A stretch of 64,000 bases of DNA from Scleropages formosus (taxonomy: Eukaryota; Chordata; Actinopteri; Osteoglossiformes; Osteoglossidae). The stretch is taken from the NCBI RefSeq assembly GCF_900964775.1, contig NC_041818.1, positions 9,445,332 to 9,509,331 on the forward strand, written 5' to 3'. Of the stretch, positions 1 to 12,107 are shown one piece after another; position 1 is the first letter of the stretch, and every line of letters starts with the position of its first letter. The translations under genes were made by a program, and so were the position numbers. Below the pieces are notes generated by a model. The model did not search any database and was not told where the DNA came from. It was given only the letters and a program-made list of their open reading frames with translations.

Positions 1-487
1 TTGTCACTCATGTATACATGCCAGCAGGGTTTGAACTGACCCCATTGCATCTCGTTATTTTTTAGATTTGGATTGGATCCCTCTGTTATAAGGGTGATAA
101 ACACTGGGCCTGGAGGACTGTAGTGTATAGTGGTTTTTGCTCTAACTCAGATGTTAATTGCTTTACTGAAAGACTAATATATAAGTGCTATGGCAGGAGG
201 AATGAAGACGTCTATAAGGTATAAACCATAATGACAAGTTTTCAATGTTTCCACATACAGTATTTTTTCCTCTGGAGCTTTACATTTGAAGCTATTGTAA
301 TATTTCAGCAGAACATGATATGTCAGCTGTAACACTCCTTTTATTCGACTAATGTTCGCCACTTTGGAGAAAGGCGTCTGCTAAATGAATAAATGTAATT
401 GTGATGTCGTTGGACAACTTTTATCCCTGACACATCTTATTCAATCATCCTTTCCTCCATGCTCTCTGCACATCCATAGATGTCACC
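1..487. other. Sequence upstream of the bad start codon
   Basis: No gene is recognisable. Positions 360-399 hold a short piece of the SINE family B tail (TTTGGAGAAAGGCGTCTGC followed by AAATGAATAAATG). The rest may be a bad intron or 5' UTR; a short upstream non-coding exon cannot be excluded. Confidence 0.4.
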
Positions 488-1616
488 ATGGATCGCATGT
501 TCAGTATCTCAGACAATGAATCTGAAACCTCAGATGAAACAGCAGACTCGGAGGCCGTGTCACAGCCAGCTTCGCAGCTTGAGCATGCCCTCACTGTGCC
601 AGACATCAAACTCTCAGGTGAGACCCAGCAATGAGCCGAACAGCTGTTAGAAGCTCACAGAAAGAATTACTGCATTAGATTGTTTTTCAGCGTTTTCAAA
701 AGTGTTTACATTGTCTGAAGACGTAATAAAATTTTGAATTGTACAAAAAATAAACCAAACAAGTCCATTTATTTGTACTGCATCAAGGTGAAGAATAGAC
801 ATTTAATTAAGATCATAAACAGCAATAATAAAGTTCAGTGTTTAGATTTCAGTTATGTTTTTGTGTAGAAATATGCTCAAAATTTATTATTTGTCCAGAA
901 GAAATTTTTCAGTGTGACCTCATTTAAACTAGCCTTGCCCCACATCATCAGAGTTCCATCAAGGGTAATTCTGTTTAATCAATAATATGTAATTAGTGAC
1001 ATTAAATCAAAAAGCTTAATTAAATCTATGTGTTGTTGTTTTCTGTCGCCCAGGGGAACCGGGCAGCCGAGTGAGGGTGCTGTCTGAATCTGAGGTCTCT
1101 CTGGGTCGAAGTGAAGAGCCCGATTTAAATAACAGAGCTGTGTCTGATGAGGGTGGGGGTGGTGGGGCTGGCGATGGGACCCACTTTCGCACACGCTCAC
1201 AGTCAGCCCCCCCTGCACTGTGGGCAGCGCAACGGTATGGCCGACAGCTAAGGCGCATGAGTGATGAGTTTGACACCCTGCTGGACAAAGGGGTAAATGA
1301 AGGTTATTTTGAAGGACCTCTGACTTTACGCATTAGATGCATATTTAGGGACATGAATGGCAATTAAGATTGAGTCAGAATTTGGAAGTATTAGTAATTA
1401 TGCTTTTCGGTCTTCAAAGTTTATTCAGTAAAGATGTTTGAAGTCTTCCTGATTGCTTGTGTCCCTCTCCTTCCTGTGGTGGGCGCACAGATGAAGAGGG
1501 TGCGCAGCGCAGGAGCCGCCCGCCAGATGCAGGCTTCCCCAAGTTGGTTTGCCTTCCTTTGGAGCCACAAGGAGAGCGAGGCCGAGATCAGCAGCGGAGG
1601 CAGGGCTGCGCAGTGA
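488..1616 (+). CDS. bad: BAD, BH3-only pro-apoptotic Bcl-2 antagonist (3 coding exons)
   Basis: Coding exons 488-617, 1054-1292 and 1491-1616 have GT/AG borders and join in phase to 164 residues (human BAD is 168). BAD inserts its BH3 helix into the groove of Bcl-xL/Bcl-2 at mitochondria and frees Bax/Bak. It is silenced when survival kinases phosphorylate it and 14-3-3 binds. The BH3 helix is at about residues 99-116 ([18 protein letters not shown]), with the core L109 and D114 and the kinase-site serine S113 after RRM. Just before it RTRSQSAP (89-96) is the 14-3-3 site equivalent to mammalian Ser136. The last exon reads [13 protein letters not shown], the usual fish BAD C-terminus. Residues 77-85 are glycine-rich. 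I chose the ATG at 488; M4 is an alternative start. The open frame past 1292 is intron read-through. Confidence 0.93.
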
Positions 1617-3200
1617 GGGAGGGGGAAGGGCCAAGGGACAGCTGTACATAAACCCAAGTGCATCGAGTGACAACAACCGACCTCCAGACGTATAGTGTGC
1701 CACAGAAAGGGGACTGGGTGTGTGTCGTCCACACACTGTTCTGTATGAAACAAACTCTATGCAAACAAAGAGAGGGTTACAGATGAAACAGAAGGAAAAT
1801 GGGGGGGATTACTGTGATTAAACTTTTTGGAATTCTTTTAGTTACAACTCTTCCCTTTATTCTTGTTGAAAGCAAATATATATTTTTAAGAAAACACTGA
1901 TGCTTTAAAACCAGCAGGAGCACAATCATGTAAGTGACAATCTGAATATTGTCAGTCAGTGGAGAAAACTTAACATTCCATTTCAGGAGTCTTACATTTT
2001 TACTTTTAAAATTGCTAAAAAAAAAAACAAAAAAAGACACCTTTATGAAAACATTTTGTATTGCGTGCCCGAACTCAATAAATTAATTCGAATTTCAGCA
2101 CACTGTTTGCGGATCAAAACGTTTAGGTGCTTGTAAATAAATTGTGGATATTTTTAATGAAGGATAGGAAAAACAAAAAAAAAGAGACCTGCTGTAAACA
2201 AATGAGAAATGTGGCTGTTGGTATATGTGTATGACAGTGTCTTATTTTCTACACATGCTGAGATGTATATAAAACTCCAGTTTCTGAAGTTTGTTCCATT
2301 TCTGTACCAATGATGCTTTGCAGACTTGGTGTTCATAAAAAAAAAAAGCTGTTGTTCCTTCAGCCATTAGCAAGCAGAACGACAAAAGAAGTATTCATAA
2401 CAATGGTATAAAATATACAGACCTTTACTTGCCTTGAAAGGGGAATGCAGCTACTTTTCCCTGGGCCTTGTCAGATTTTAGGAGTTAGACATGTGTTAAG
2501 GATGGGAGTTGCCCTGTAATGGTAACAAAACAGGAGCTACTGAAGATGATGTGAAAATATCAAATATTTAACGTTAAAACTGCTTTCAAGATGTGTTTTA
2601 TGGTGTCTGTTTCCAGGTTTATAATTACTTCTGGAAATGCTAACATTGAAACTAGATCTCTGAAGGTAAATGCAAGGAAAGGGATGAGTAACATGGTCCA
2701 GTGTGCCTTTTGAATAGAAACTGGTAAGAAATTAGCTCCAGGATGCTTACAGTGGGGTTGCACCCACCTGCCACTTTTTGAATCCGTGTATTTAAGTGCA
2801 GGCTGCTCAATTGAACGAATGCCTTTTAGAACCCAGACTTAATTGAATCTGTGGGGACCTGCCCTCCCGCTCTGCTTCGTAAGAGCTGGTGCATCGCATC
2901 AGAGTTCATCTACTGTAAATGGGTTAGGGCGATAAGACCACCACGCGAACACAACTGGAAGATGCAACTGTTATTTACATAAGATCGGTAAGGGCTACAG
3001 TGTAAAACCACTACAACTAGAAGACATGAAATAATGCAAAGTGCTGTGTGATGGAAGTCCTGCCATCATTGCTGGTATTACTTGAAGCTTGTGTATAATG
3101 GACTCGGATGTTTCCTGCTCTTTATAACTTTTGTAAATGCTTTTTTTTCTGAATGATGATTGATGTTTGGTAAAATAAAGTTGTATTATGAACTAAAATT
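1617..3200 (+). other. Probable 3' UTR of bad
   Basis: About 1.6 kb of AT-rich DNA without coding frames follows the stop codon. AATAAA signals lie at 2077-2082 and 3174-3179, so short and long 3' UTR forms are possible. No SINE is seen in this stretch, which fits transcribed sequence. Inferred, not proven. Confidence 0.5.
3174..3179 (+). terminator. Polyadenylation signal AATAAA, likely distal site of bad
   Basis: AATAAA within AAAATAAAGTTG, followed about 25 bases later by GT-rich sequence (TTTGTGTGAAAC). A proximal candidate lies at 2077-2082. Confidence 0.5.
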
Positions 3201-3683
3201 TGTGTGAAACTTGACATGATTTTTTGAGCATGCGCTTTCTAAACGTGATTTTTTTTTTTTTTTCCATGGAAACCAATTTTACTGAAAGGGCTGTTAAGGA
3301 CATTTTCATTTCAACACAAAAAACAAGAACACAGTAATTGTTCTTGTTAAAAAATGTATTTTTGTTACATGGTTATAAAAGCTATGGCGAAACAAGACAA
3401 GTACTGTTAAAAGTGGATTTCTGAGACAACTATCAAGGATGAGCCAAAAGGATGAGCAAACCTCTGAATGATGGACTTTAGAAGAATGGTGCTCCAGTCT
3501 TTGTATCTCGATGTGTCAATTCCTTTGCTCACTCAAGGCCAATATCCCTGTTTACAGCAATATTCTCCTAAACTGAATGAGATTTTTAGACATTCTCAAA
3601 AGAGAAGGTTTGTTGGGGGAGTCGAGAGCACAGTGGAGAACCGAGCCCTAGACACAGGCTTGACTGGGGGGGACGGTGCATCG
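3201..3683. other. Convergent spacer between bad and the aldo-keto reductase
   Basis: Contains a T-tract near 3250-3262 and AT-rich DNA. It should hold the 3' UTR of the minus-strand reductase, but I found no clear AATAAA for it on that strand. No other feature seen. Confidence 0.35.
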
Positions 3684-4550
3684 CTAAACAACAGCTGAGG
3701 GATCCCAGCAGTACTTCTCGCCACAGTCAAGGGCGGACAGCCTGCTCATGTCCTCCTCACTCAACTGGAAGTCGAAAATTTGCGCATTCTCCTTCAGCCT
3801 CTCGGGGCACGAGGACTTGGGCAGCACGGGCACGCCTTGCTCCACAGCCCACCTGAGCAGCACCTGTGCGGGCGTGCGTCCGCACTCAGCGGCCACAGCA
3901 AGTACCGCGGGCTCCTTCAAGAGTACCCCTGTCCCTAGGGATGAGTAGGCCTGGAAGCACACATCCATACTCCTGCAAAGCTCCCTGAGCTCCACCTGAG
4001 CCAGCTTGGGATGGAACTCCACCTGGAGGACAGCAGGGGGAACCCTGCACATCTGCAGCAGGTCTCGAAGATGTGCTGTGGTGTAGTTGGAAACCCCAAT
4101 GGCACGAAAGTTCCCGCTAGCATGGAGCTCCTCAAGCGCCGCCCAGCTCTGGGCTCGGTTCTCTATGTTGCGCGGGTCCCCAGCATCCAGGCCCTGAGTC
4201 CCTGGCCAATGGATCAGATACAGATCAATGTACTCGCAGCCAAGCTGCTCGAGACTGCGCAGACAGCCTTCCCTGGCTGCAGAACCCTGGTCCCGGGGCC
4301 CCAGCTTGCTGGTGAGAAAGATGTCTTTGCGGGTCAGGCCATGTTTGGGTAGCAGCTCACGCAAGGCGCAGCCAAGATCAGCCTCGTTTCTGTACACTGC
4401 CGCTGTGTCGAAGGCGCGATACCCTGCAGCCAGTGCCACATCCACAGCCTGGTGGACTTCCTTTGAGCCACGCAGCTGGAAGGTGCCCAAACCCAGCAGG
4501 GGCATTCGTGTCCCTGTGTTCAGCAGGAAGGATGGCTGGGGTTCAGACAT
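3684..4550 (-). CDS. Aldo-keto reductase, single coding exon
   Basis: 288 residues in one uninterrupted frame, a typical size for the superfamily. These (beta/alpha)8-barrel enzymes reduce carbonyls with NADPH in the cytosol. The catalytic tetrad is visible: D48 and Y53 in AFDTAAVYRNE, K82 in FLTSKLGP and H114 in LYLIHWPG. The cofactor-binding part includes S154-N155 (GVSNY) and K245-S246 with R251 (PVLPKSSCPERLKEN). The pattern is closest to the small glyoxal-reductase / prostaglandin-reductase-like members found in fish; the substrate cannot be told from sequence. I start at MSEPQPSFLL because the barrel's first strand follows at once and a good acceptor (TTGCATTCAG, exon edge 4576) lies just 5', so the open frame to 4874 is probably intron. 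An upstream non-coding exon is expected. Confidence 0.88.
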   Translation of the reverse strand: MSEPQPSFLLNTGTRMPLLGLGTFQLRGSKEVHQAVDVALAAGYRAFDTAAVYRNEADLGCALRELLPKHGLTRKDIFLTSKLGPRDQGSAAREGCLRSLEQLGCEYIDLYLIHWPGTQGLDAGDPRNIENRAQSWAALEELHASGNFRAIGVSNYTTAHLRDLLQMCRVPPAVLQVEFHPKLAQVELRELCRSMDVCFQAYSSLGTGVLLKEPAVLAVAAECGRTPAQVLLRWAVEQGVPVLPKSSCPERLKENAQIFDFQLSEEDMSRLSALDCGEKYCWDPSAVV

Positions 4551-4576
4551 GGTCGATCCAGAGGAAACGGGAAATT

Positions 4577-5062
4577 CTGAATGCAAAAGCAGAGCAGAAG
4601 CAGGTATACAGTTAGTGACCTGGAAATACAGCAGATTTAAAATAATGATGGACGGTTGCAGATTCAAATGGCTAAGAGGTGTCAGGGTGACAGCCAGAAG
4701 TACGTGATCGGGTAGGGAACGTATAGCTGGGACAATGGCCACATCGCTTATACGATATCTGTCTTTCCATGATGAATGACTTCTCGATTTTTTCAGCATG
4801 AAAAACACACAGAGCACTACTGAGACAGAAAATATAAATACCTTAAGGCTATGAGGGTGATTTCTGCTTAGCATCTGTCCCAGTTAACAATTACACGGTA
4901 AAATTTTATGGTTATATGATTCCACATACAAATAGTAATCTTGATTTTTAGGGTGCACCTTACTGCTTGGCTTTCAACAACTACAGAAAAAAAACTTAGT
5001 TGCCATCGTGATTAAGTTGTTTAAAATTTATAAGAAATGTAAATAAAGAAACGGGAAGAAAC
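4577..5062 (-). other. Likely 5' UTR intron of the aldo-keto reductase
   Basis: Follows, on the minus strand, the acceptor at 4576/4577. It stays open in frame with the enzyme to 4874, but the predicted peptide has no resemblance to an aldo-keto reductase. No other feature. Confidence 0.35.
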
Positions 5063-5265
5063 GGGGGGCATGGTGGCGCAGCAGGTTTGGCCGGGTCCTG
5101 CTCTACTCTCTGGGGGATCTGAGGTTCAAGTCCCGCATGTGGGTGCCTTGTGATGGACTGTCGTCCCGTCCTGGGCTGCGTGTGTCCCTTCCAGCCTTGC
5201 GCCCTGCTGCGTGTCGCCGAGTTAGGCTCCGCTTTGCCGCGACCCCGCTCGCAACACGGTTTCAG
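5063..5265 (+). repeat. SINE family A (tRNA-derived), copy 1
   Basis: Starts with the A-box-like GGTGGCGCAGCAGG, has the B-box-like GGTTCAAGTCCC and the body CTCCGCTTTGCCGCGACCCC, and ends near CGGTTTCAG. Diverged from the window consensus, so an older copy. Confidence 0.85.
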
Positions 5266-5339
5266 TTTTAAACTGTGTCTTCTACGCGAAACAAGTTATA
5301 AGGCGAAACACTTACTCAGATGTTCGGAGAGAGGATCAC

Positions 5340-5660
5340 TTCCAGGTAACTGAGTGTCACACGCTGCTCCTCCCATGTGAATAAGTTGACCTCGATCATG
5401 TGACTAACAGCGCCGTGGACCGTCTCGACCGTCGTCACCATAGAAACACCAGAGCGAAACCCTTCCAATGGTTGAATTCTGCACCAATCGCATTTCATAA
5501 ATGTCCACTGAGCTGGAAGCCTATTGGCAGGAATCGATGTTGGCTGGCTGACGTCTGATAAGTTTAACTCCTCGCCTGCTGCTCCCTTCCTTGCGCTAAA
5601 TCAGAGGCGCCATTATTCCGTATAATACGGTAACTTTTTGTTCGCCTTGGGTGTGGCGGG
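5340..5660 (-). promoter_or_regulatory. Candidate promoter of the aldo-keto reductase
   Basis: A comparatively CpG-rich stretch with several CCAAT/ATTGG motifs (about 5464, 5482 and 5522) upstream of the minus-strand reductase. No TATA box is evident. Inference from composition and position only. Confidence 0.25.
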
Positions 5661-6787
5661 GACTGTTATGGTTACTTCGCTATCGCTATGACTGTGGTTT
5701 TATAGATGTTATCAGCCTGCAGATACCGTTATTGGGTACGACTGAGGAAGAAAAAAAATCACAGCGACGCTCTAACTTTGATTTATTCCCATTTTAAAAA
5801 TACAGTATGAGTAGTTTTCACAGTAAATCAAACAGTTTTCCATTTAATTTCTGCCAATACTCAGGTGAACACACGCCGATAGTTGGTTCTGTTCAACTGT
5901 TCCACCTCCACTTTGTGTTTACCTGCAAATAACCATATATTAATAAACATAATAATACCAGTCACAAGTTGTTAAGATGTAAGATTAAACACGTTCACCT
6001 GTACAGGGTAAAGGAGAGGTGTACCTTAGCATCACTCACTGTCCATCAGTGCATTTTTATAAAATGAGAATTTATTCCATCGATTACCATTTCGCACACA
6101 CTAGTCTACCTCGTAGGGCGTACTTACAATGAACCAGTACTTTTAATATATCACATACTTTCTTACACTGAAATTCTTCAGGCAGTCTGTTTTTTTTAGT
6201 TTTGAACAGGCCGGCGTGCCTGACTTAGATTCTTAGAAACTTTAGAGTAACAAACACTTATCGCATCAGCGAACATTTCTGAGAGGCATCCAGTGTTTAT
6301 TTTTTCCAGGAATAAACCAGCACACCAACTCAAATCGCTCAACAAAGTTTCATCCAGCGCTGAACAGATTTACTATCTGTCCGTAGGACAGTAACTTAAG
6401 TGCTGCCTCAGGTCCCGTCTTACTGCGGTCTCACACGGGACAGGTCGCATGCGCAGAGGCACGTGCACGAGACGTCTGCCAGCGCGCGCGCCGCACGGCC
6501 AACGAACGTGTATTTCATCGGCGCACAGAGAGTTCTAGAAGCACGCAGGCAATTCCCGCAGCTCGGTGAGCGGGTCCAGCATCGCCTGCGCTCCACCAGC
6601 AGATGTAGAAGCGAAGGGGAGCCCATCGCTCAGTCCCAGTTTAGTTTGCAAGTAGGGGAACTGCTGCACTTTATTGGGCCAGAAACCAGGTGAAAACACC
6701 ATGCTGGAACCAGTAATATAATAATAAGGTGTTGTGGTTATTGTGTCTTGAGGCGCCGTAGCGCGTAGGCTGGACCAACCCGCCATC
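5661..6787. other. Divergent spacer upstream of majin
   Basis: 5.7-6.38 kb is AT-rich with nothing recognisable. From 6400 to 6787 it becomes GC- and CpG-rich up to the majin start codon, as expected for a housekeeping-type or germline promoter and 5' UTR. Open frames here on both strands have no family resemblance. Confidence 0.35.
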
Positions 6788-9700
6788 ATGCCCCTCCGGG
6801 TCTTCTCGTACCCGCTGCCCGAAACCCGCTTCTTCCAGGCCGGCTCTCGAGTGTTCAAGTTCAAGATCAGGAACGGCAGTAACGCCAGGTAGCGCTGCCC
6901 GACAGAGGGACGCTGGGCTTTGTTAGCGTGTAGCTCTCGTCTCCTTGCGCTGGACTTGCTGGTAGAGCGGAAGCTGGTCGCTAATTCTGCAGCGCGACAA
7001 GCGCGCGACTCAGCGTAAAAAGGCGCGTCTTTTCAGCCTCAGTTGGGCGCCATTTTTTGTGGCGCTTTGTCTATTAGACACACGACTTCTTCACCCTCAA
7101 TTTATCTGATGCTTTTCTCCAAAGTGACTTACGGTGTTATGGTTACAGTTATTATAAGCTTACAATTATTTCCAAGTACCTTGCTCAAGGGTACTACAGC
7201 CAGAGGTGGGGATTTAACCTGTGACCTTTGGATCCAAAGGCAGCAGCCTTAACCGCTACACTACCAGGTTAACTTGCAACACTCACACAATGCCTCAGCT
7301 CATTCTAGTGCACATATTATGTCATAAAACCATGTTTGAGTCAAAGCAATGACTTTGTTACACTTGGTTTTTGTCATTTCCAGGGGATGTGAGATAACTG
7401 ATGAGCAAGTTTCCCAGGAAATTGAGGTAAAAGTATGACGGACTAACTTGTTCATATGGAGAAACACTGCCTCCTTTTTTAGCCTCTGCATCATTTAAAA
7501 GCACATTTTCCAAGATGTTAATCAAAATTGCCGGGGTGTTATTTCTCACATTGTCTTTTATCTTTGTAAAATACCCACATGAAGTTCAGTATGGCCTGAC
7601 AAATCTCAAGAGTATGTGTTAAATGAGCAGAGATGTTTTTTTTTTTTTTAAAAAAAGAATAAATAAATAAATAAAACTTACAGCGCTCACAGACCATCAG
7701 TATGCTGCAGTTTGGAACTTGTAAAACGGAATTAATTTTGATTAAATCTGCTTTTCCTGAACATGTTTATTTTTGCAGAAGTGGCAGCACAAATCACCTT
7801 ACAAAGGTGGCTCTTGCTGCCAGTCAGTCACGAGATGCAGGCAAGGAGCTGTTCATTCATGCTTATGTTTTATTATAGGATGCCATTCGGGTGGTGCTGG
7901 CAAACCTGGATTGCCTTCAGCCCTTTGCCACAAAGCATTTCAGCGTCTTTCCCTGTATGCTTTCAGATACAAATTTCACTGTATTAGTGATGACAGCTGA
8001 ATGTAGCAACTGTGGCCAACCTAAACACGAAGCCCGAGATAAGGTATCGTCAGAGGTAACTGTCAATCTTCTTTAGATTGTTTTCCTTTTTTAGAAACAT
8101 TTTTAGTCACATTGTGAGAGAGCCGAAAAGATTATTATCTTTTACAAATGTCTGTTTATTTTTAGGAATCTGTACGAAACTATGTGAGCCAAAAGACAAT
8201 CTGTATTAAATGGTTTAAGTGGGAAGTCAATCAAAGATAAGCCTAGCAGACTGGCTCTGTGCTTGGGTCTTTCAGTTGTTAAAACCTTCTTTTGTAGATT
8301 ATGGAGTTCTTGTTACAAGTGAGATGTTGGTACAAATGTAAACCGTATGAACATATGAATATTCTGGCCACTGTGTTCTGGGATCAGATGTGCACCTATT
8401 AGCTGGCTTCTAAAAACAGATGTGGAGATGGTGTCTGCAGATACAGAACTTGAGTGGTTCCAGTTTGCGTGCTGTATCACTAAACTTTGTTGACAAGGTA
8501 AGAATAAGACTGACCAGCATAATGAACATTTCTTTGTAACTACTTCCTCTTTACTGCCTCTTGACCTTTCCTGTCAGGCTGAACCAAAGTTGGATGATGG
8601 GTGGACCAGAGATAGGTTGATGTGTTGGGGATGGTGACAGTGAGTGGATTATTTCACTTGACTTTATAAACAGACAAGAGCAAGTGGAAGAGGGTATCCC
8701 AGCTGCAGTTTCAGAAGGGAGCCATGAAACTTACAGCGTACCCCTTCCTTCTCACACTCTACCTAGAAACGCGGGACTCTTCATGCCTCCGCCCAGCTGG
8801 TTCATACTCTGTCTTTTTCCCTGGATGTACTACTCATGCTGCTACTAGTATCAGTGTTTTTGAGTCTATATGCTGTCTTCTGCTGTTTGGTACATTCATT
8901 GTTAAGCACTCTGGAGCTTTACATGAAACAAGGGTGAAATACGAAATACATAGTTAATATAAATCGCTTAAGTTGAATTCACATGTAATCAATGCTAATG
9001 TTCATCTCTGTGTCACTTGTTATCCTTCAGCCAAGAGAACTGGAGACCAGACACCTGTGAGTGTTCAGTGTTCTGCCTGTTTTGTTTCTGTATTTGCCTA
9101 TGACACCAGCTCAGTTTCAATTTTGAGTTTACAGGTATCTGCATAAGAATATTAATGCTTAGTTTCTCTCAGCACACCTTTTACTGCTGGTAGAGTTTTT
9201 GTAGGTTCACGCTTTCATTTTTTACTGTTAAAGTGTGCTAGGTGTGCGGTACTAGGTATTCGTTAAGTGTTTTACACCGAAATGCTCAAGGCCAAACTTA
9301 AACAGCATCCAACTATTTTGGCCTTTAATCTGCAGATGTCTTTAAGCACTACTAAGCACTACAAAGCACTATATAAAACTAATATTTACATTTGTTGCAT
9401 CTCTTACCCTCACAGTACTCTGTGTTAGAGAGTACCACTGCAAATGATGGGTAAATTTGTTTTTACTGCACAGGTTAGAGTAACTGGGCCAGATGTGCTG
9501 CCAATTGACAGGTCCGTGTGTCACTCCAAGCGCAGTAGACGAGAGCAGCCACTAGAGGGCTCGCCAGTTCAGCTCAGCCTGTGGGAGAAAACAGTCCTGG
9601 AGGGCCTGTGAGTGTGTGTGATCTGTTTGGAGGGACGGATCGCTTTCCCAGTGGACTGACATGAATTGTGTCACTCCTGCTATGTTCACCCTTCGTTTGT

Positions 9701-12107
9701 TCTTTTACTTACTCGTTTTCTACATTTCCCACTTTTCAGTCTTGAATTGAATCATTTACTTTTCCCTATTACAGTTGTAGCTGATCTGTAGCTCCTGAGG
9801 GGGGTGCGGTGGCGTGGCGGGTTTAACCTGTGCCTGCTCTCTGGTGGGTCTGGGGTTTGAGTCCTGCTTGAGGTGCCTTGCAATGGACTGGCATCCCGTC
9901 CTGGGTGTGTCCCATCCCCCTGCAGCCTTGCGCACTGTGTTGCTGGGTTAGGCTCCGGTTCACCACGACTCTGCTTGGGACAAACTGTTCCAGATGGGGT
10001 GTGTGTGTGTGTGTGTGTGTGGCTCCTGAATAGAACAACTAAAGGCAGCAGTTCAGTTTTTGTCTGCAGTTATGAAACAGGCAGACCAAGCAGCCTTTGT
10101 CTTTCCAAAGCTGGAAAACAGGGTGCCGTTTTCATCCGTCTGCCAGTCAGCCAATGAGGTGCAAATAATAATTTAGCTTAAAAAAAAAATCAGTCAAGCA
10201 AAAGCTGAGCACAAATTAAAAATAAACAGTGAGAACAGACATTGAAAGCTAATTTTAAAATATTCACAGGCACTTTCTGGCAAAGCTTTCAATCTTTTTG
10301 TGGGTGGTTTGTAGCCTGAAGAGGTGCATTGTAGTTATACACTGATGTATCAAAGTATTCTCAGATTATAAGAGTAGTAAAGAGGTAAAGTAAAAATAGA
10401 TGCACCGGGAGGTGTGTTTGTAGTTTGCAGCCTAATGGAATGAATAGAAACTGTGTAGTAGAATTCATAAGGGATGAGGGAAATACTAACAATGATTTAT
10501 CAGGGTTGTTTCATTACATCTTAAGGAATAATCGGACATGGTGTGTGTGTTTATTTTTGTTTGACTATATTTTTGTTTGGCTTTTGTGTGTAATGTATCT
10601 GTTTATGCAGCCCTTTGTGTGACCGTCAGTTTCTTTTCCCCTGCTCTATTTTGCATGAATGTATCTTAGCATGTGTCTTTCTGTGAGCACGTGTGGATGT
10701 GTGAGTGAAACGTGTCTCTCGTGGGTACGTGATTCAGCACATGTCTGTCTGCGTCTCTGTACAGCTCTGTCCTCAGGCTGACAGTCCTCCTGACCTGTGC
10801 TTGACAGCCCTTTGTTTGTGTGTTTAATGTGACGGAAACAGAGTTTAAATTAAAAAAAGGGGGGGATAAGGAAAGGAACAGGCTGGGTGCCGACCAACAG
10901 CAGAGCAAGCCTCTGGCAGCTATCGTGGCACCTACAGAGACAGTACTGCCTCTGCCGCCACAATAACAGCACTGTCTTTCTTCCTGGCCCCAGCGAGATG
11001 GACGGGGAGCCGCACTTCTGGCCCAGTCGACCAGAAACAATGGCTAGCGACAGGGGTGTGAGCGAGTCTGTCTCTCTCCCACACAAAGACTCACCTTATG
11101 CTCCCCACAGCAGCCCAACACCCCCCAGGCTGTGTTACTGCTGCTCGCACTCACAGGTCTGCCACATTTTGCCCACTCAGGTGGGAGAGATCCTTTGACT
11201 GCTTTGATAATAGACAGAGAAAAAACAACAGCAGCCACTCAGGATGATGTTCTTTTCCTCTCTGCAGCTTCCAGAGTGTTTTGTGCCAACTCACCTAGGT
11301 GCACGTAACCAGTTCACACACAGTGAAGGTTAGGGCAGTCCATTTGACCAAGACTACGCTGGTTGTTGTGTTGATTACTGTACTCTTGTCACCAGACTTT
11401 AGTCGGACAAGCCTTACTTTCACACGACCAAGATTTAAAGGGCTTTTCTCTAAGGGTAATTATATTAACACTGGTGATAATGTTGTAGGTGCCAGGTATA
11501 CCTTGCTAAGGATGTCCGAGGTAATCTGTCCATTGCTATCATGCCAGCTGTAGACGGGAAGGAGGCAAGGGAGGCACAAGGTGAACAAGGGGAGCCTGCT
11601 ACAGAAGCACAGGAGGGTCAGCCCCACACCCCGCAGAGGAGCACCCCCACAGGAGACCACACCAGTGTGTTCATTCGCTGGGCCTGGTAAGAGAACTCTC
11701 TTGTGCTCTAGTGATGGACTGTTGACTGAAGTCCTTTATCCTGGCCGCTCATGCATTGCTACTGTAGTTAATAGGACTGTCATAGTGTTTTGTGGAATCA
11801 GTAGTTCATGTAGAGTACACTCAACACTTGTTTTGTGACATTTCACATCATAACTTGACACACATGAGAAGATTTGTGAACTCATTTTCAGCAGTGTTTT
11901 GTTTAGTAATTTTGTTTAAATTGCCCATTATATGTGTAGAATTTGCTACTGCTATTGTTTTATCATTAAGACTTAACTTTCAGTTGATATTTATGTTTTA
12001 ATTATTTCTATGTGTTCTGCTGGTATGTGTTTCCTCACCACGTTGTCTCTCTTTTCATCAGTAAAGTATTCCCCTTGTCACTGTTCTCTTCCCATAAGAA
12101 GAAATAG
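6788..12107 (+). CDS. majin: MAJIN, membrane-anchored junction protein (9-exon model)
   Basis: MAJIN, with TERB1 and TERB2, tethers meiotic telomeres to the inner nuclear membrane. Model exons: 6788-6888, 7384-7426, 7879-7954, 8674-8799, 9031-9056, 9474-9607, 10994-11180, 11496-11686 and 12062-12107. They join in phase to 309 residues. Exons 1-4 are secure. MPLRVFSYPLPETRFFQAGS matches the vertebrate N-terminus, VVLANLDCLQPFATKHF matches the core, and a tyrosine split across exons 3/4 gives FPYKSKWKRVSQLQF. Exons 5-8 encode a polar, probably disordered linker and rest on phase and splice signals; exon 7 could start earlier (about 10905) or end at 11156. Exon 9 gives a short hydrophobic tail then KKK and a stop, as expected for a C-terminal membrane anchor. 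Human MAJIN is shorter (about 250 residues). Confidence 0.8.
7100..7268 (-). repeat. SINE family B copy in majin intron 1
   Basis: Reads on + as GATGCTTTTCTCCAAAGTGAC, then CCTTGCTCAAGGGTACTACAG, then CAGCAGCCTTAACCGCTACAC. The tRNA-like promoter half (GGTT-AA-TCCCCACCTC on minus) lies at the right end, so the element points to minus. Confidence 0.75.
9798..10022 (+). repeat. SINE family A, copy 2, with (GT)n tail
   Basis: GGGGTGCGGTGGCGTGGCGG head, TGGGGTTTGAGTCC B box, and a tail running into (GT)n at about 9999-10020. It lies in majin intron 6. Confidence 0.85.

Noticed and set aside
4551-4874. In-frame 108-residue N-terminal extension of the aldo-keto reductase
   Set aside because: No resemblance to the family, a good splice acceptor lies between it and the enzyme start, and the barrel begins right after the internal Met.
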